A DNA stretch of 64,000 nt, from positions 930,001-994,000 of the forward strand of contig NZ_JADLQL010000002.1 of assembly GCF_015477805.1 (NCBI RefSeq), in the 5' to 3' direction. How positions within the stretch are numbered: the stretch's first letter is position 1; every line of letters begins with the position of its first letter. Made by a program: the position numbers and the translations under genes. A model generated the notes under the pieces. That model was not told the origin of the DNA. It ran no database searches and saw nothing but the letters and a program-made list of their open reading frames with translations. This document shows positions 1-12,314 of this stretch, piece by piece. The stretch is from Nocardia flavorosea (GTDB lineage Bacteria; Actinomycetota; Actinomycetes; Mycobacteriales; Mycobacteriaceae).

Positions 1-77
1 GCCTACGCTCGAACCCGCATGCGCCGAGCGCGTCGGGTAGAACGTGGCGGCGGCCGCAACGACTGAAGGGGCAGGCT

Positions 78-929
<852 letters not shown>

Positions 930-1198
930 TCGCCCGGCGGCACCGAATCGCCCACTGGCACCGGTACCCGCGGACGGCCACAACCCCGTACCCGAACCCG
1001 GCCGACGGCGGTCACCCCCGCCACATCGCGCCGGGTGCGGTGCGCCGCGGGGTTCGGTGCGCCGGTCGCCAGTGGTGACCGCGGATCGCGAGGAGTGACC
1101 CCGGCAGCGGCGGCGGACAACTGCCCGTCACGGATCGCTGCGGCGGGGCCCGGAAAGAGCGGACTGTTACGGGTGGATCGGCACCACCCGTAACCGGC

Positions 1199-3097
1199 TC
1201 ATTTGCCGTTGATCCCGTACAGCCGTTCCCAGTTCTCGCGGCTGGTCAGTTCGGCGTGGGCGCTGCGGTAGCGCTCCTGCAGTGTCGGCAGTTCCTTGCG
1301 CAACCGGCGCAGGACCCGCAGTGTGCGCAGCAGCAGGGCACGGGCCCGCGCCTTGTCACGCTTGCGCACGCGCACCCCGGATTGCGAGGCATCGGTGACG
1401 ACCACATGGTCGAACAGCGAGACATGCCACCAGTGCGCGTCCTCGCGGGTCACCCCGACCAGCCCGTACTGCACCCGGCCGGTCCACTGCTGGATAGCCC
1501 GCTTGATCAGCACCGCCAGCAACCGGCTCGGTTCGCCGCCGGCCCGGCGCACCCGGATATCGGCGGATTTCACCGGTGCAGTGGCGGCCGGGTGTTTCAC
1601 GGTTTCCGAGTAGTCGGCGCGGCTGGTACGGGCCCGGCGCAGGACCTCGGTGCCGCCGTCGCGCAGGATACTCGGGCCTTCCAGGAAGTCCTCGATACCC
1701 TGCAGCGTGGTGTGCGCGAGACCGTACTGCATCCCGACCAGATATTCAGCGATATTGCGGAGCAACTGCCGGGAGACCGTGCCGGGGTCGAGATCGGTGT
1801 GCATGGCGCTGACGATCAGCGAATTGCGGGTGCTGAAGTAGCGAGCCCAGTCGTCGAAATCCTTCCAGTAGAAGTCCGCGTGCCAGACCGCCGCGTTCGG
1901 CAGCGTGACCGTGACGAATCCGTTCGCACGCGCGCGGACCCCGTACTCCACATCGTCCCACTGGAAGAAGATCGGCAGCGGCAGCCCGATCTTCTGCACC
2001 ACCTCGGCCGGGATGAGGCAGGTCCACCAGGCGTTGTAGCCGGCGTCGACGCGGCGTTCCTGGTTCTTCTTGAGCATGCTGGTGTTGCGCAGCGCCTTGG
2101 GCACCTTCTGGCCGTGCATCAGCTTGTTCAGGTGCACATCCTCGGCGCCGACGTTCAGGTAGTCGGGGTTGAGCAGGAAGAGCATCTGCGCGCCGACGAG
2201 GGTCGGTTCGACGGTGAGGTTGGCGAATGCCCGCAACCGCAGGACGGTTTCGGGTTCGCAGAGGATATCGTCGTCCATGAGGATGACGTCGGCGTGTTCG
2301 TTGGCCGCCGACACCTCGTACAGCCCTCGGGTGAAACCGCCGGCGCCGCCCAGGTTGGGTTGGCGGATATAGCGCAGTTTTTCGCCGAGCGCGGGGCGTG
2401 TTTCCTGGTATCGCGGCTGGTTCTCCACCAGATCGGTGCCCTGGTCCACCACGTAGACCGCGTCGAGGGTGCCGAGCACGGTCGGGTCGGAGGCCAGTGC
2501 CGCCACGGTTTCGGCGCAGTCCTGGGCACGGTTGAAGGTGCAGATGGCGATGGCCACCGGGCGGACGCTGTCGGGCGCGGGGGCGGTCCATGTGAGGTCC
2601 GAGACGGCCAGTTCGGCCCCTACGGCGTCGAATTCGAGCCAGAGCGCACCGCCGTCGACGAATTGGTCCAGCGGTGCGGTCAGGGTCACCGGGCCGCTGG
2701 CGTTGACCTCGGCGCTGCCGACGATGCGGCGGTGGCCGGCGATATCGGAGGCGACGATCCGCACTCGGGCCTGTTTGCCGACGTGCAGGGTCATGGTCGC
2801 CTGTACTTCGGTCACCACGGTCCAGCGCTGCCAGTAGCTGGCGGCGAAACGGCCGAAGTAGGTGTTGGTGTGTGCGGTGGCGCCCTTCTCCAGGTGCAGG
2901 CTCAGCCGATCGCGGGTGGCGCGGCCTTTGACCACTGCGTACAGCTCGTCGTTGATCTTCGGCGACGGTCCGGTGAAGATGCCCCGGGCCAGCACCAGCC
3001 GGTCGGGCGCCTGGTGGTGTTCGGTGCGCAGCGACTCCGGCGCGACCGCCGAGTGTTCGTTCGTCTCGCTAACGGCCTGCATAGCCGACTGGTCCAT
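1199..3097 (-). CDS. GlfT2-like galactofuranosyltransferase paralogue
   Basis: 632-residue glycosyltransferase with the full GlfT2 architecture: an N-terminal beta-sandwich (about 1-180, including SYWQRWT), a GT-A catalytic domain from about 185 with CTFNRAQD, the metal-binding DDD at 275-277, the acidic WDDVEYG motif and WHADFYWKD, and a helical C-terminal domain. GlfT2 of mycobacteria (about 637 residues) polymerises the galactan of arabinogalactan from UDP-galactofuranose on the inner membrane face. A second gene of this type beside glf (51556-53490) is the better orthologue, so this copy may have another acceptor or linkage. GAGG precedes the ATG. A conserved leader element lies at 3125-3188, 27 bases upstream of the start. 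Catalytic class firm; the exact linkage is inference. Confidence 0.88.
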   Translation of the reverse strand: MDQSAMQAVSETNEHSAVAPESLRTEHHQAPDRLVLARGIFTGPSPKINDELYAVVKGRATRDRLSLHLEKGATAHTNTYFGRFAASYWQRWTVVTEVQATMTLHVGKQARVRIVASDIAGHRRIVGSAEVNASGPVTLTAPLDQFVDGGALWLEFDAVGAELAVSDLTWTAPAPDSVRPVAIAICTFNRAQDCAETVAALASDPTVLGTLDAVYVVDQGTDLVENQPRYQETRPALGEKLRYIRQPNLGGAGGFTRGLYEVSAANEHADVILMDDDILCEPETVLRLRAFANLTVEPTLVGAQMLFLLNPDYLNVGAEDVHLNKLMHGQKVPKALRNTSMLKKNQERRVDAGYNAWWTCLIPAEVVQKIGLPLPIFFQWDDVEYGVRARANGFVTVTLPNAAVWHADFYWKDFDDWARYFSTRNSLIVSAMHTDLDPGTVSRQLLRNIAEYLVGMQYGLAHTTLQGIEDFLEGPSILRDGGTEVLRRARTSRADYSETVKHPAATAPVKSADIRVRRAGGEPSRLLAVLIKRAIQQWTGRVQYGLVGVTREDAHWWHVSLFDHVVVTDASQSGVRVRKRDKARARALLLRTLRVLRRLRKELPTLQERYRSAHAELTSRENWERLYGINGK

Positions 3098-3124
3098 GAA
3101 GTCCTCGAAATCCTCGTATATCGC

Positions 3125-3188
3125 GCATGAGCGAGGGCCCTGCGTGGTTACACTCCTGCCACCGCCTCCGGGCCCGACTCATTCATGC
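3125..3188 (-). promoter_or_regulatory. Putative structured leader RNA, copy 1
   Basis: On the minus strand this 64-nt element has outer arms GCATGA/TCATGC, a second helix GGGCCC/GGGCCC, and between them the core CGGAGGCGGTGGC...GTAACCACG. It lies in the 5' UTR of the GlfT2 paralogue and ends 27 bases before its ATG; the ribosome site is outside it. The same core occurs at 3821-3884 and 10598-10660 with different but still complementary outer arms. This suggests a folded cis-regulatory RNA, not a protein-binding site. Confidence 0.6.
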
Positions 3189-3234
3189 TGGACCGATATG
3201 TCCCGGAATACGGTTCGCGGCGGGCCCGACAATA

Positions 3235-3777
3235 TCAATCAGCCACGCCGGGCGCCCGTTCGGTCGTTGCCCTTTCGCCTTCGCCGGTAAACACGAACTT
3301 GTCATAAGCCCAATACCGGAACACCACCGCGACGATCTGACCTATCAGTGTTCCAGAAATATTGTCGGCCAGCGGCGTGGACAGATCCAGCACATAGCGG
3401 GAGAAACCCAGGCAACCCAGCTGCAGCCCGATGGCGATCACATTGATCAGCGCGTACATCACATATTCGCGGGCCGGGCTGCCGGATTGCTTGTGCGAGA
3501 ACGTCCACCATTTGTTGCCGAAGTAGGTGACCACGGTCGCCACCCCGATCGCGATGATCTTCGCGGGCAGCGGGACGTGGAACATCACCCCCTCGCCACC
3601 CCAGGCGCCGAAGTTGAACACCAGCAGGTTATAGGTGCCGGCATCGACCAGGAACCCGATCACCCCGACCACCAGGAACGCCGCACTCTGACGCAACCCG
3701 GCGCGCACGCGCGCGGCGAACGAACGCGGGACCGGCGCGCCGGTGTCGACCACGGCCGACGACTCACCAGATGACAC
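3235..3777 (-). CDS. GtrA family membrane protein
   Basis: Small polytopic protein (180 residues from the GTG at 3777) with four predicted membrane segments and GtrA-family features such as FLVVGVIGFLVDAGTYN, FGNKWWTF and FRYWAYDKFVF. GtrA proteins are thought to move or recruit polyprenyl-phosphate-linked sugars across the inner membrane, usually beside a polyprenyl-phosphate glycosyltransferase; one of that kind lies divergently at 3949. The open frame extends to a GTG at 3864, but that start falls inside the conserved leader element of the opposite strand (3821-3884), so I prefer the internal GTG. Neither start has a clear ribosome site. It reads in the same direction as the GlfT2 paralogue downstream of it. 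Confidence 0.82.
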   Translation of the reverse strand: MSSGESSAVVDTGAPVPRSFAARVRAGLRQSAAFLVVGVIGFLVDAGTYNLLVFNFGAWGGEGVMFHVPLPAKIIAIGVATVVTYFGNKWWTFSHKQSGSPAREYVMYALINVIAIGLQLGCLGFSRYVLDLSTPLADNISGTLIGQIVAVVFRYWAYDKFVFTGEGERATTERAPGVAD

Positions 3778-3820
3778 GCGCCGACGGTACCGCAGCGACC
3801 TGAGCCGCCGGTCGGTACAC

Positions 3821-3884
3821 GGCAGAAGCGAGTCGGGCGCGGAGGCGGCAGCCGACGCAACCACGCAGGGCCCTCACTTCTGCC
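3821..3884 (+). promoter_or_regulatory. Putative structured leader RNA, copy 3
   Basis: Plus-strand element with perfect 8-bp outer arms GGCAGAAG/CTTCTGCC, then GAG/CTC after one mismatch, an inner helix of GGGCGC facing GGGCCC, and the core CGGAGGCGGCAGC...GCAACCACG. It precedes the glycosyltransferase start at 3949 by 64 bases. The arms share no sequence with those of copy 2 (GCGTATGAGC/GCTCATACGC) yet occupy the same place and pair equally well, which is evidence for a conserved RNA helix. Confidence 0.6.
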
Positions 3885-3948
3885 CGGCCGATACAGCCCG
3901 GTACTCTCCCGGTGTTCCCATATCCATCGATTTCGAGGATTTGACCAG

Positions 3949-4944
3949 GTGGAGTCCACCGTTCTGCGCGTTGCCGCCGTGGTTCCTTGCCACAACGAAG
4001 AAGCGTCGGTCGCCAAAGTCGTCACCGACCTGAAGGCGGCTGTTCCGGGGATCGTCGTATACGTGTACGACAACCTCAGCACCGATGCCACGGTCGAGAA
4101 GGCAGCGGCCGCCGGCGCCATCGTGCGCAGAGAACTGGCCAAGGGCAAGGGCAATGTCGTACGCCGCGCCTTCGCCGATATCGAGGCCGATGTGTACCTC
4201 ATGATCGACGGCGACGACACCTACGAGGCGTCGGCGGCCCCGGAAATGATCGAAACCCTGCTGTCGGGCCCCTTCGATCACGTACTCGGTGTCCGGAAGC
4301 AAGACGTGGGCGGATCGGCCTACCGGGCCGGCCACGAAACCGGCAACAAGGTGCTCAACGGCGTGGTCGGCAAGGTTTTCGGCGAGAACGTCGAAGATAT
4401 GCTGAGCGGGTTCCGGGTGTTCTCCCGGCGCTTCGTCAAAAGTTTTCCCGCCGTCTCCCGGGAATTCGAGATCGAAACCGAACTCACCGTGCACTCGCTG
4501 CATTTGCGCGTCCCGCAGACCGCGGTCCCGGTCGGCTTCCGGGATCGCCCCGCGGGTAGTGAGAGCAAATTGCGCACCTACCACGACGGATTCAAAATCC
4601 TGGCCCTCATCTTCGGGTTGGCCCGGCACGAACGGCCGGTCGCGTTCTACGGCCTGTTCGGCACGCTGAGCTGGTTCGTCTCGGTGGTACTGACCATCCC
4701 GATCATCGCGGAATACTACGAATCGCATACCGTGCCGCGCTTCCCCACCCTTTTCCTCGCGTGCACACTGCTGCTGGTGGGCTTCCTCGCCTGGACAGCG
4801 GGCCTGATCCTGGACGGCATCCGCCGCTCCCGGCACGAAGCCGCCCGGCTGATCTACCTGCGCTACGAGGCACCGACCGCGCCGCGATCGGCCGCACCCA
4901 CCGGCGAACCCCAGCCGGACCCCGTGGCCGGGGATATCCGTTGA
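3949..4944 (+). CDS. Polyprenyl-phosphate glycosyltransferase (GT2)
   Basis: 331-residue family 2 glycosyltransferase of the dolichyl-phosphate-mannose-synthase/GtrB type. The N-terminal GT-A domain begins VAAVVPCHNEE, with the metal-binding IDGDDTYE (D87, D89, D90) and the acceptor-loop sequence MLSGFRVFSRRF. Two hydrophobic segments follow (about 225-250 and 265-285), typical of enzymes that charge polyprenyl phosphate with a sugar at the membrane. The start is GTG with GAGG 10 bases upstream. Its stop overlaps the start of the DUF2142 gene by 4 bases, so the two are co-translated. The neighbouring GtrA protein is the expected partner. The sugar donated cannot be read from the sequence. Confidence 0.87.
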   Translation: MESTVLRVAAVVPCHNEEASVAKVVTDLKAAVPGIVVYVYDNLSTDATVEKAAAAGAIVRRELAKGKGNVVRRAFADIEADVYLMIDGDDTYEASAAPEMIETLLSGPFDHVLGVRKQDVGGSAYRAGHETGNKVLNGVVGKVFGENVEDMLSGFRVFSRRFVKSFPAVSREFEIETELTVHSLHLRVPQTAVPVGFRDRPAGSESKLRTYHDGFKILALIFGLARHERPVAFYGLFGTLSWFVSVVLTIPIIAEYYESHTVPRFPTLFLACTLLLVGFLAWTAGLILDGIRRSRHEAARLIYLRYEAPTAPRSAAPTGEPQPDPVAGDIR

Positions 4945-6461
4945 GCGCCGATACCGAGACCCGCCCCGCCGGAACCGAGCGGGTTGCGGGCAGTAAAGCC
5001 CGGTCCGGACCGGTTCGCGCCGGCCGTGCCCTGGTCCACCGCGCCGGCCCGGCGACCGTCGCCTTCCTCCTGCTCGCCGGGATCTTCGGCCTGGTGTTCG
5101 CCGTGATGAGCCCGCCGTTCTGGGGCCACGACGAACTCACCCAGTTCGGCCGCGCCTACCAGGTATCGCAAGGCGGACTGGGCCCCACCGAGATCGAGGA
5201 CGACCGTGGTGTCGCGTACGGCGGTGAAGTACCGGCCTCGGTGGAAGCGCTCATGGGATTCGCCCTCGACGATTACACCCACAACCCGGGCGAACCATTT
5301 CCCATGGTCGCCGAACCCGATACCTACCAGCGGCTCAGCGACGCACCGGTCACCGACGAGCGGAAAACGGTGTGGTTCACCAACACAGCGGCGTATTCGG
5401 CGGTGCCCTATATCCCGAACGCGATCGGCATCTGGGCCGCCGATCTGGTCGGCGCCGATACGGGCACCCTGGTACGCCTCACCCGGCTCGCCGGATTGGC
5501 CTCCTACCTACTGGTGGTCGGTTTCGCGCTGTGGGCGCTGCGCGCACACCGCGTCCAATGGCTGGCATTCACCGTCGCCGTACTGCCGATCGCGGTGTTC
5601 CAGGCCGGCACCGTCACCGCCGACACCCTCACCAACGCGCTCGCCCTGCTGGTCTCCGCGCTGCTGGTCAAGGGACTGTTCCTCGGCGATCGGCTGGGTC
5701 GCACCGAAACGGTCGCGGTGATGGCCTGCGCCGTCCTGCTGCCGCTGTGCAAACCGACCTACATCCTGCTGGCCATGCTGGTGGTGCTGATCCCGGCCGA
5801 ACGGATGGGCTTGACCGGGTGGCGCCGCTGGATCACCTGGGTCTGCGCCGCCGTGGGCGCCATCGGTTTCGCGGTATGGATGAAGATCGCGGCGCCGACC
5901 GGCGAGGGCACCAGCCTGATGCGCCCACAACACCAGTGGTACACGGTCGATACCGGCGAACAGCTGATCGGCATCCTGACCGACCCGTTCGGTTTCCTGC
6001 GGACCTTCTGGGAAAGCATTCTGCGCCGCGACCACGAATGGTTCACCGAATTCTTCGGCGAACTCGGTTTCGCGTACGTGAACGTCCCCGCCACCGCGAT
6101 CGTGGCCTGCCTGCTGGCACTGGCCGTGAGCGTCGGGACCGCCGAACGCTTCGCGAGCCCGGATTTCCGGCGGACCCTGGTGGTCGCACTGACCATGGCC
6201 GCCAGCGTCGCGATGATCTACGTAACGCTGTACATGTCGTTCACGCCGGTCGGCTATTACATCATCGACGGGGTCCAGGGGCGGTACTTCATTCCGTTGG
6301 CCATCGTGACACTGGCGGTGCTGCTGCGGTGGATGCCGCTGCGACTGCGGGGTCCCGGGGATCGTGAACCCGGGCGCGGTGCCGAGGTGACGATTGTTGT
6401 GGCGGCGACGATCGCGTTGATTGCCACGGTTGCGAAATACCATATCTACGTCTGGGCGTAG
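4941..6461 (+). CDS. DUF2142 family membrane protein
   Basis: 506-residue polytopic membrane protein starting at a TTG that overlaps the previous stop (TTGA). About 10-12 hydrophobic helices are visible. The N-terminal periplasmic loop PPFWGHDELTQFGRAYQ is characteristic of DUF2142, a family with GT-C-like topology found in polysaccharide loci. The acidic HDE after the first helix resembles the catalytic loop of GT-C enzymes. Given its coupling to a polyprenyl-phosphate-sugar synthase, I infer that it transfers that lipid-linked sugar to an envelope polymer outside the membrane. Its stop faces the convergent rmlB stop 38 bases away. Confidence 0.83.
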   Translation: MSADTETRPAGTERVAGSKARSGPVRAGRALVHRAGPATVAFLLLAGIFGLVFAVMSPPFWGHDELTQFGRAYQVSQGGLGPTEIEDDRGVAYGGEVPASVEALMGFALDDYTHNPGEPFPMVAEPDTYQRLSDAPVTDERKTVWFTNTAAYSAVPYIPNAIGIWAADLVGADTGTLVRLTRLAGLASYLLVVGFALWALRAHRVQWLAFTVAVLPIAVFQAGTVTADTLTNALALLVSALLVKGLFLGDRLGRTETVAVMACAVLLPLCKPTYILLAMLVVLIPAERMGLTGWRRWITWVCAAVGAIGFAVWMKIAAPTGEGTSLMRPQHQWYTVDTGEQLIGILTDPFGFLRTFWESILRRDHEWFTEFFGELGFAYVNVPATAIVACLLALAVSVGTAERFASPDFRRTLVVALTMAASVAMIYVTLYMSFTPVGYYIIDGVQGRYFIPLAIVTLAVLLRWMPLRLRGPGDREPGRGAEVTIVVAATIALIATVAKYHIYVWA

Positions 6462-6499
6462 TCGGGTGTGTTGTGCACAGCCTCCAGACACCCTACGAC

Positions 6500-7519
<1,020 letters not shown>

Positions 7520-7782
7520 CTACGTCCGGACCACTCGGTCCGGGATACCTTGCCCCCGGTGCGGCATGCGGGGGATCGCGTCACTGCACGACCGAACCCG
7601 CGGGCGCGTCCATGGCATCCGGGAAGTCAAGGGCCGGAGCGTATTCCGTATCCCCTGTGCTGATAAGACGAGAAAAGTAAAGCTAAGGTAAATACCCGGA
7701 TCCGCTTGTGGCCGCTATTTCACCGGCCGGCTCCGATCGATGCGTTGCGCTCCATCCCAGCACTCCCACATGAGGTGATCAC

Positions 7783-8484
7783 ATGCTTGTCAAAAGAACA
7801 GCCGCGATCGCGGGGCTGCTCGCCGCCGTAATCGGTATCGCCACCGGCACAGCCCAGGCGGCGCCGGTGGCCGAGCCCGCAGCGGTCGGCTTCACCGCGG
7901 AGGTCGTCGGCGACCGCGCCGTCGTCACCACCGATTCCGGGTCTCTGGTGGTCGAGGACGGGATGCTCGAGATCGAAGCATCCGACGGAACCGTACTGGC
8001 GGGCGCACCCCTGACATTCCGGGTCGACGATTTCGAGTTCCCGATCGCCGCCGAAATCTCCGGCCGGACCGCCACGCTCACCCCACAACTGGATCCCGCG
8101 CAGGCCGTGTACCGGCCGATCGCCCTGCCGCACCAGGACTCGGCCCCGTGGAAAACCCCGTACGACCGGGAAGTCGCGGCTTTCACCCGGCTCAAGGACA
8201 CCATCGCCACCGGCGCATCCATCGGCACCCTCGTCGGCGGACTGGGCGGTGCGGGCCTCGGCTGCGTACTCGGCGGGATCGCCGGCGCGACCGTGGCCGC
8301 GGCGACCATCGTCGGCCTCTTCGGCCCCTTTGTCCCGGCCGCGGTGGTCGGTTGTCTGGGCGGGGTCATCGCGGTCGGCGCCCTGGGCACGGTAGCCGGG
8401 CAGCTGCTGATCACCGCACCGGTGGCGATCGGGGCGATCATCCAATACGTCACCACGATCAATGAGCCGTTCCCGGTGAAATAA
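7783..8484 (+). CDS. Secreted protein with Gly-rich hydrophobic C-terminus
   Basis: 233-residue protein of no family I can name with certainty. Residues 1-27 form a classical signal peptide ending TAQA-AP. A soluble, probably beta-rich segment follows (about 28-125). The last 85 residues are Gly/Ala-rich and hydrophobic (GTLVGGLGGAGLGCVLGG, then AAVVGCLGGVIAVGALG), with two cysteines that could pair, and look like a glycine-zipper hairpin able to enter or stack on a membrane. GAGG precedes the ATG. It is monocistronic, with an AT-richer stretch at about 7660-7695 as likely promoter. Small secreted proteins of this plan recur in Nocardia, but their role is unknown to me. Confidence 0.72.
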   Translation: MLVKRTAAIAGLLAAVIGIATGTAQAAPVAEPAAVGFTAEVVGDRAVVTTDSGSLVVEDGMLEIEASDGTVLAGAPLTFRVDDFEFPIAAEISGRTATLTPQLDPAQAVYRPIALPHQDSAPWKTPYDREVAAFTRLKDTIATGASIGTLVGGLGGAGLGCVLGGIAGATVAAATIVGLFGPFVPAAVVGCLGGVIAVGALGTVAGQLLITAPVAIGAIIQYVTTINEPFPVK

Positions 8485-8583
8485 GTCGTCCGCCGGAAAC
8501 GGAGTTCCGCGCCGGGCCGTGCCGTCAGCGTTCATCGACCGAGATGGCCCGGTCCGGGTACCGCGGTCCGGACCGAGCCGGCC

Positions 8584-10566
<1,983 letters not shown>

Positions 10567-10597
10567 ATGCGGATCCTCCCCGTGATCAGTGTCTATG

Positions 10598-10660
10598 GCG
10601 TATGAGCACGGTCCCACGTGGTTGCGCTACCGCCTCCGGGTCCGAGTGCCGCTCATACGC
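10598..10660 (-). promoter_or_regulatory. Putative structured leader RNA, copy 2
   Basis: The best-paired copy. On the minus strand it has a perfect 10-bp outer helix GCGTATGAGC/GCTCATACGC, an inner helix CGGACCC/GGGACCG with one A-A mismatch, and the core CGGAGGCGGTAGCGCAACC. It lies between the ATP-grasp gene and the Cys-His-Asn gene and ends 31 bases before the TTG of the latter; the ribosome site lies outside it. Confidence 0.6.
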
Positions 10661-10677
10661 GAAAACTGCCGAACGAA

Positions 10678-11943
10678 TCAAATGTAGAAATCGAGCTCTT
10701 CCTGTCGCTTCAGCAGATCCCGCAGAGTGTACGGGTCGTCACCGAAGAAGTACAACAAGCCCCAATGGTTGCCGAATGCGGTACGTTTGGTCACTTTTTC
10801 CGTCAGCGGCTCCGTGAGCTCGTGAGTTTCGAAATATTCGTGGTCCTCGGTCTCCTCGGGTAACGACAACTGACTGACCACGCGCCGCCGCGGATAGACA
10901 CCGAAGCACCCGGCATGCCCTTTCGCGTCCTCGACCTCTCGTGGAAAGAAGTCCTCGATCTCTTTCTCGGTCGTCTTCGGGTCGAAGGCGAGAACGAGGG
11001 CGTGGTAGGCGTTGAATCCATAGGAACGCTCCAGTAGTTCGAACACTTTGAACCCGGGCGGCCGGTAGGCGACCTCGCCGAAGTACATCTCACCGTCACT
11101 GGTGACGAAATATTCCGGATGCACGAAACCGAACTCGATATCGAAGGTTTTCACCAGCCGTTCGACCTGGCGCGTGATCTCCGGCCGATACTTTTCCAGT
11201 TCAGGCGTCGCAGGGACGAAAACAGAATACCCGAGTGTGACATATTCGGAAATGTTCAGGAAACATATCCGGCCGTTGTGTATCCACGCCTCCACCGCGA
11301 ATTCCCAGCCGTCCAGATGCGATTCCATGAGGACCGGGAACTCGTCGTCGGGAATCGTATCGATCTCGTCCGGTGTCCGGATGACCCGATGCCCGAGGCA
11401 TCCGGCCTTGTCGAAAGCCTTCACGTGGATGGGATCGTTGGGGTCGCCGTCGAGCTTCAGCAGGGTCTGGTTCACCCGTTTCAGGAAACGGATCACGTCA
11501 TCGCGTTCGTGGGCTTCCTCGAATATTCCGACGCGTATCCCGCCCAATTGCGCCCGCCGCTTCATCAGCGCTTTGTCACGTAACAGCATGGCCTGCCCGA
11601 AAAGGCGGGGATTGTCCATCAGCACCGAGTTGATGGCACCCGCCCACTCGACGGTTTCCTCGAAGATGGGAATGGCGACGTCCACTCCCATGTCCTGAAG
11701 TGTCTCGGCGATTTCCATCGATCGATCGTTGAGCCGTTCGAAATTCCAGGGAAGATAGGGTATGCCGTTTTCGGCGCAGTAATCCGCCACCCACTCCGGC
11801 GCCACCACCACATAGCGCCGGTCGAATCGGTCCACCGCTTCCACAGCGTTCAAACTCCACCCCAAAAGGGCAACATAACCTTTTTCCGGATCGTACTTGT
11901 CATCCGTTTTCCGGACTCTGGACTCCGATACCGAAATCGACAA
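10678..11943 (-). CDS. ATP-grasp domain carboxylate-amine ligase-like protein
   Basis: 421 residues from a TTG at 11943, preceded at once by a strong GGGGAGAGG; the frame continues to a GTG at 11985 with no ribosome site. ATP-grasp signatures are visible: LRDKALMKRRAQ (entry to the ATP lid region), a LKLDGD/HVKAFDKAG stretch, MESHLDGWEFAVEAW, and the Mg-binding FGEVAYRPPG. Such enzymes form amide or peptide bonds through acyl phosphates. The acceptor and acid cannot be deduced. It is the first gene of a two-gene minus-strand unit with the Cys-His-Asn protein and is divergent from rmlA. Fold assignment is good; substrate unknown. Confidence 0.82.
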   Translation of the reverse strand: MSISVSESRVRKTDDKYDPEKGYVALLGWSLNAVEAVDRFDRRYVVVAPEWVADYCAENGIPYLPWNFERLNDRSMEIAETLQDMGVDVAIPIFEETVEWAGAINSVLMDNPRLFGQAMLLRDKALMKRRAQLGGIRVGIFEEAHERDDVIRFLKRVNQTLLKLDGDPNDPIHVKAFDKAGCLGHRVIRTPDEIDTIPDDEFPVLMESHLDGWEFAVEAWIHNGRICFLNISEYVTLGYSVFVPATPELEKYRPEITRQVERLVKTFDIEFGFVHPEYFVTSDGEMYFGEVAYRPPGFKVFELLERSYGFNAYHALVLAFDPKTTEKEIEDFFPREVEDAKGHAGCFGVYPRRRVVSQLSLPEETEDHEYFETHELTEPLTEKVTKRTAFGNHWGLLYFFGDDPYTLRDLLKRQEELDFYI

Positions 11944-12314
11944 AACCTCTCCCCTCTCGACCACATCTGCAGCTCGTTGAATCACGAGGGCGTCGGTTCA
12001 CACGCGAAGAATCCGGCCGCGCCGCCGGCACAGATATCGGGCCGCTACCGAATCCGCGTCGAGAGTTCGAATTCGCCGTGGACCGGATAATGTAACGCCC
12101 TCATTTCCTCCGAGTACCCGATGTTGCCGGAACGAAACCGTGCGCGGGCCCGGCGCACCGCGGACCGCACTCGAAAGCCGCGGCGCCACACCGCCGATCG
12201 GGTCGTCCGCGCCGGCCGTGGCCCGGGGCCGCACACCCGGCCGGTGCGGCGATCCGGCACCCACGGGCCTGCCGCACGAGCGTCTCCGCATCCCGGCTGG
12301 CACACTGATCGAAC
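11944..12314. other. Divergent intergenic region, no gene
   Basis: Spacer between the minus-strand ATP-grasp gene and plus-strand rmlA. I see no convincing gene in it. A TTACATTAT block at about 12086-12094 (minus-strand reading) could be the -10 region of the ATP-grasp unit. No ribosome site is evident before rmlA, which may be translated from a short or leaderless transcript. Confidence 0.45.

Noticed and set aside
1..77. C-terminal end of an upstream gene at the window edge
   Set aside because: Two frames end in this stretch, but neither gives a recognisable tail, so no feature is called.
1256..3130. Large plus-strand open frame antisense to the GlfT2 paralogue
   Set aside because: Typical high-GC shadow frame; the minus-strand product is a clear glycosyltransferase. 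Similar shadows opposite pks13, emb, aftA, glfT2 and aftB were also dropped.
3128..3188. Leader copies read as simple terminators or protein operators
   Set aside because: They lie upstream of genes in sense orientation, lack a T-run, and the arms change sequence while staying complementary and the loop stays fixed, which neither a terminator nor a DNA operator would require.
7660..7700. IdeR/DtxR iron box upstream of the small secreted protein
   Set aside because: Only a half-site resemblance (AAGCTAAGGTAA) without the symmetric second half; treated as AT-rich promoter DNA.
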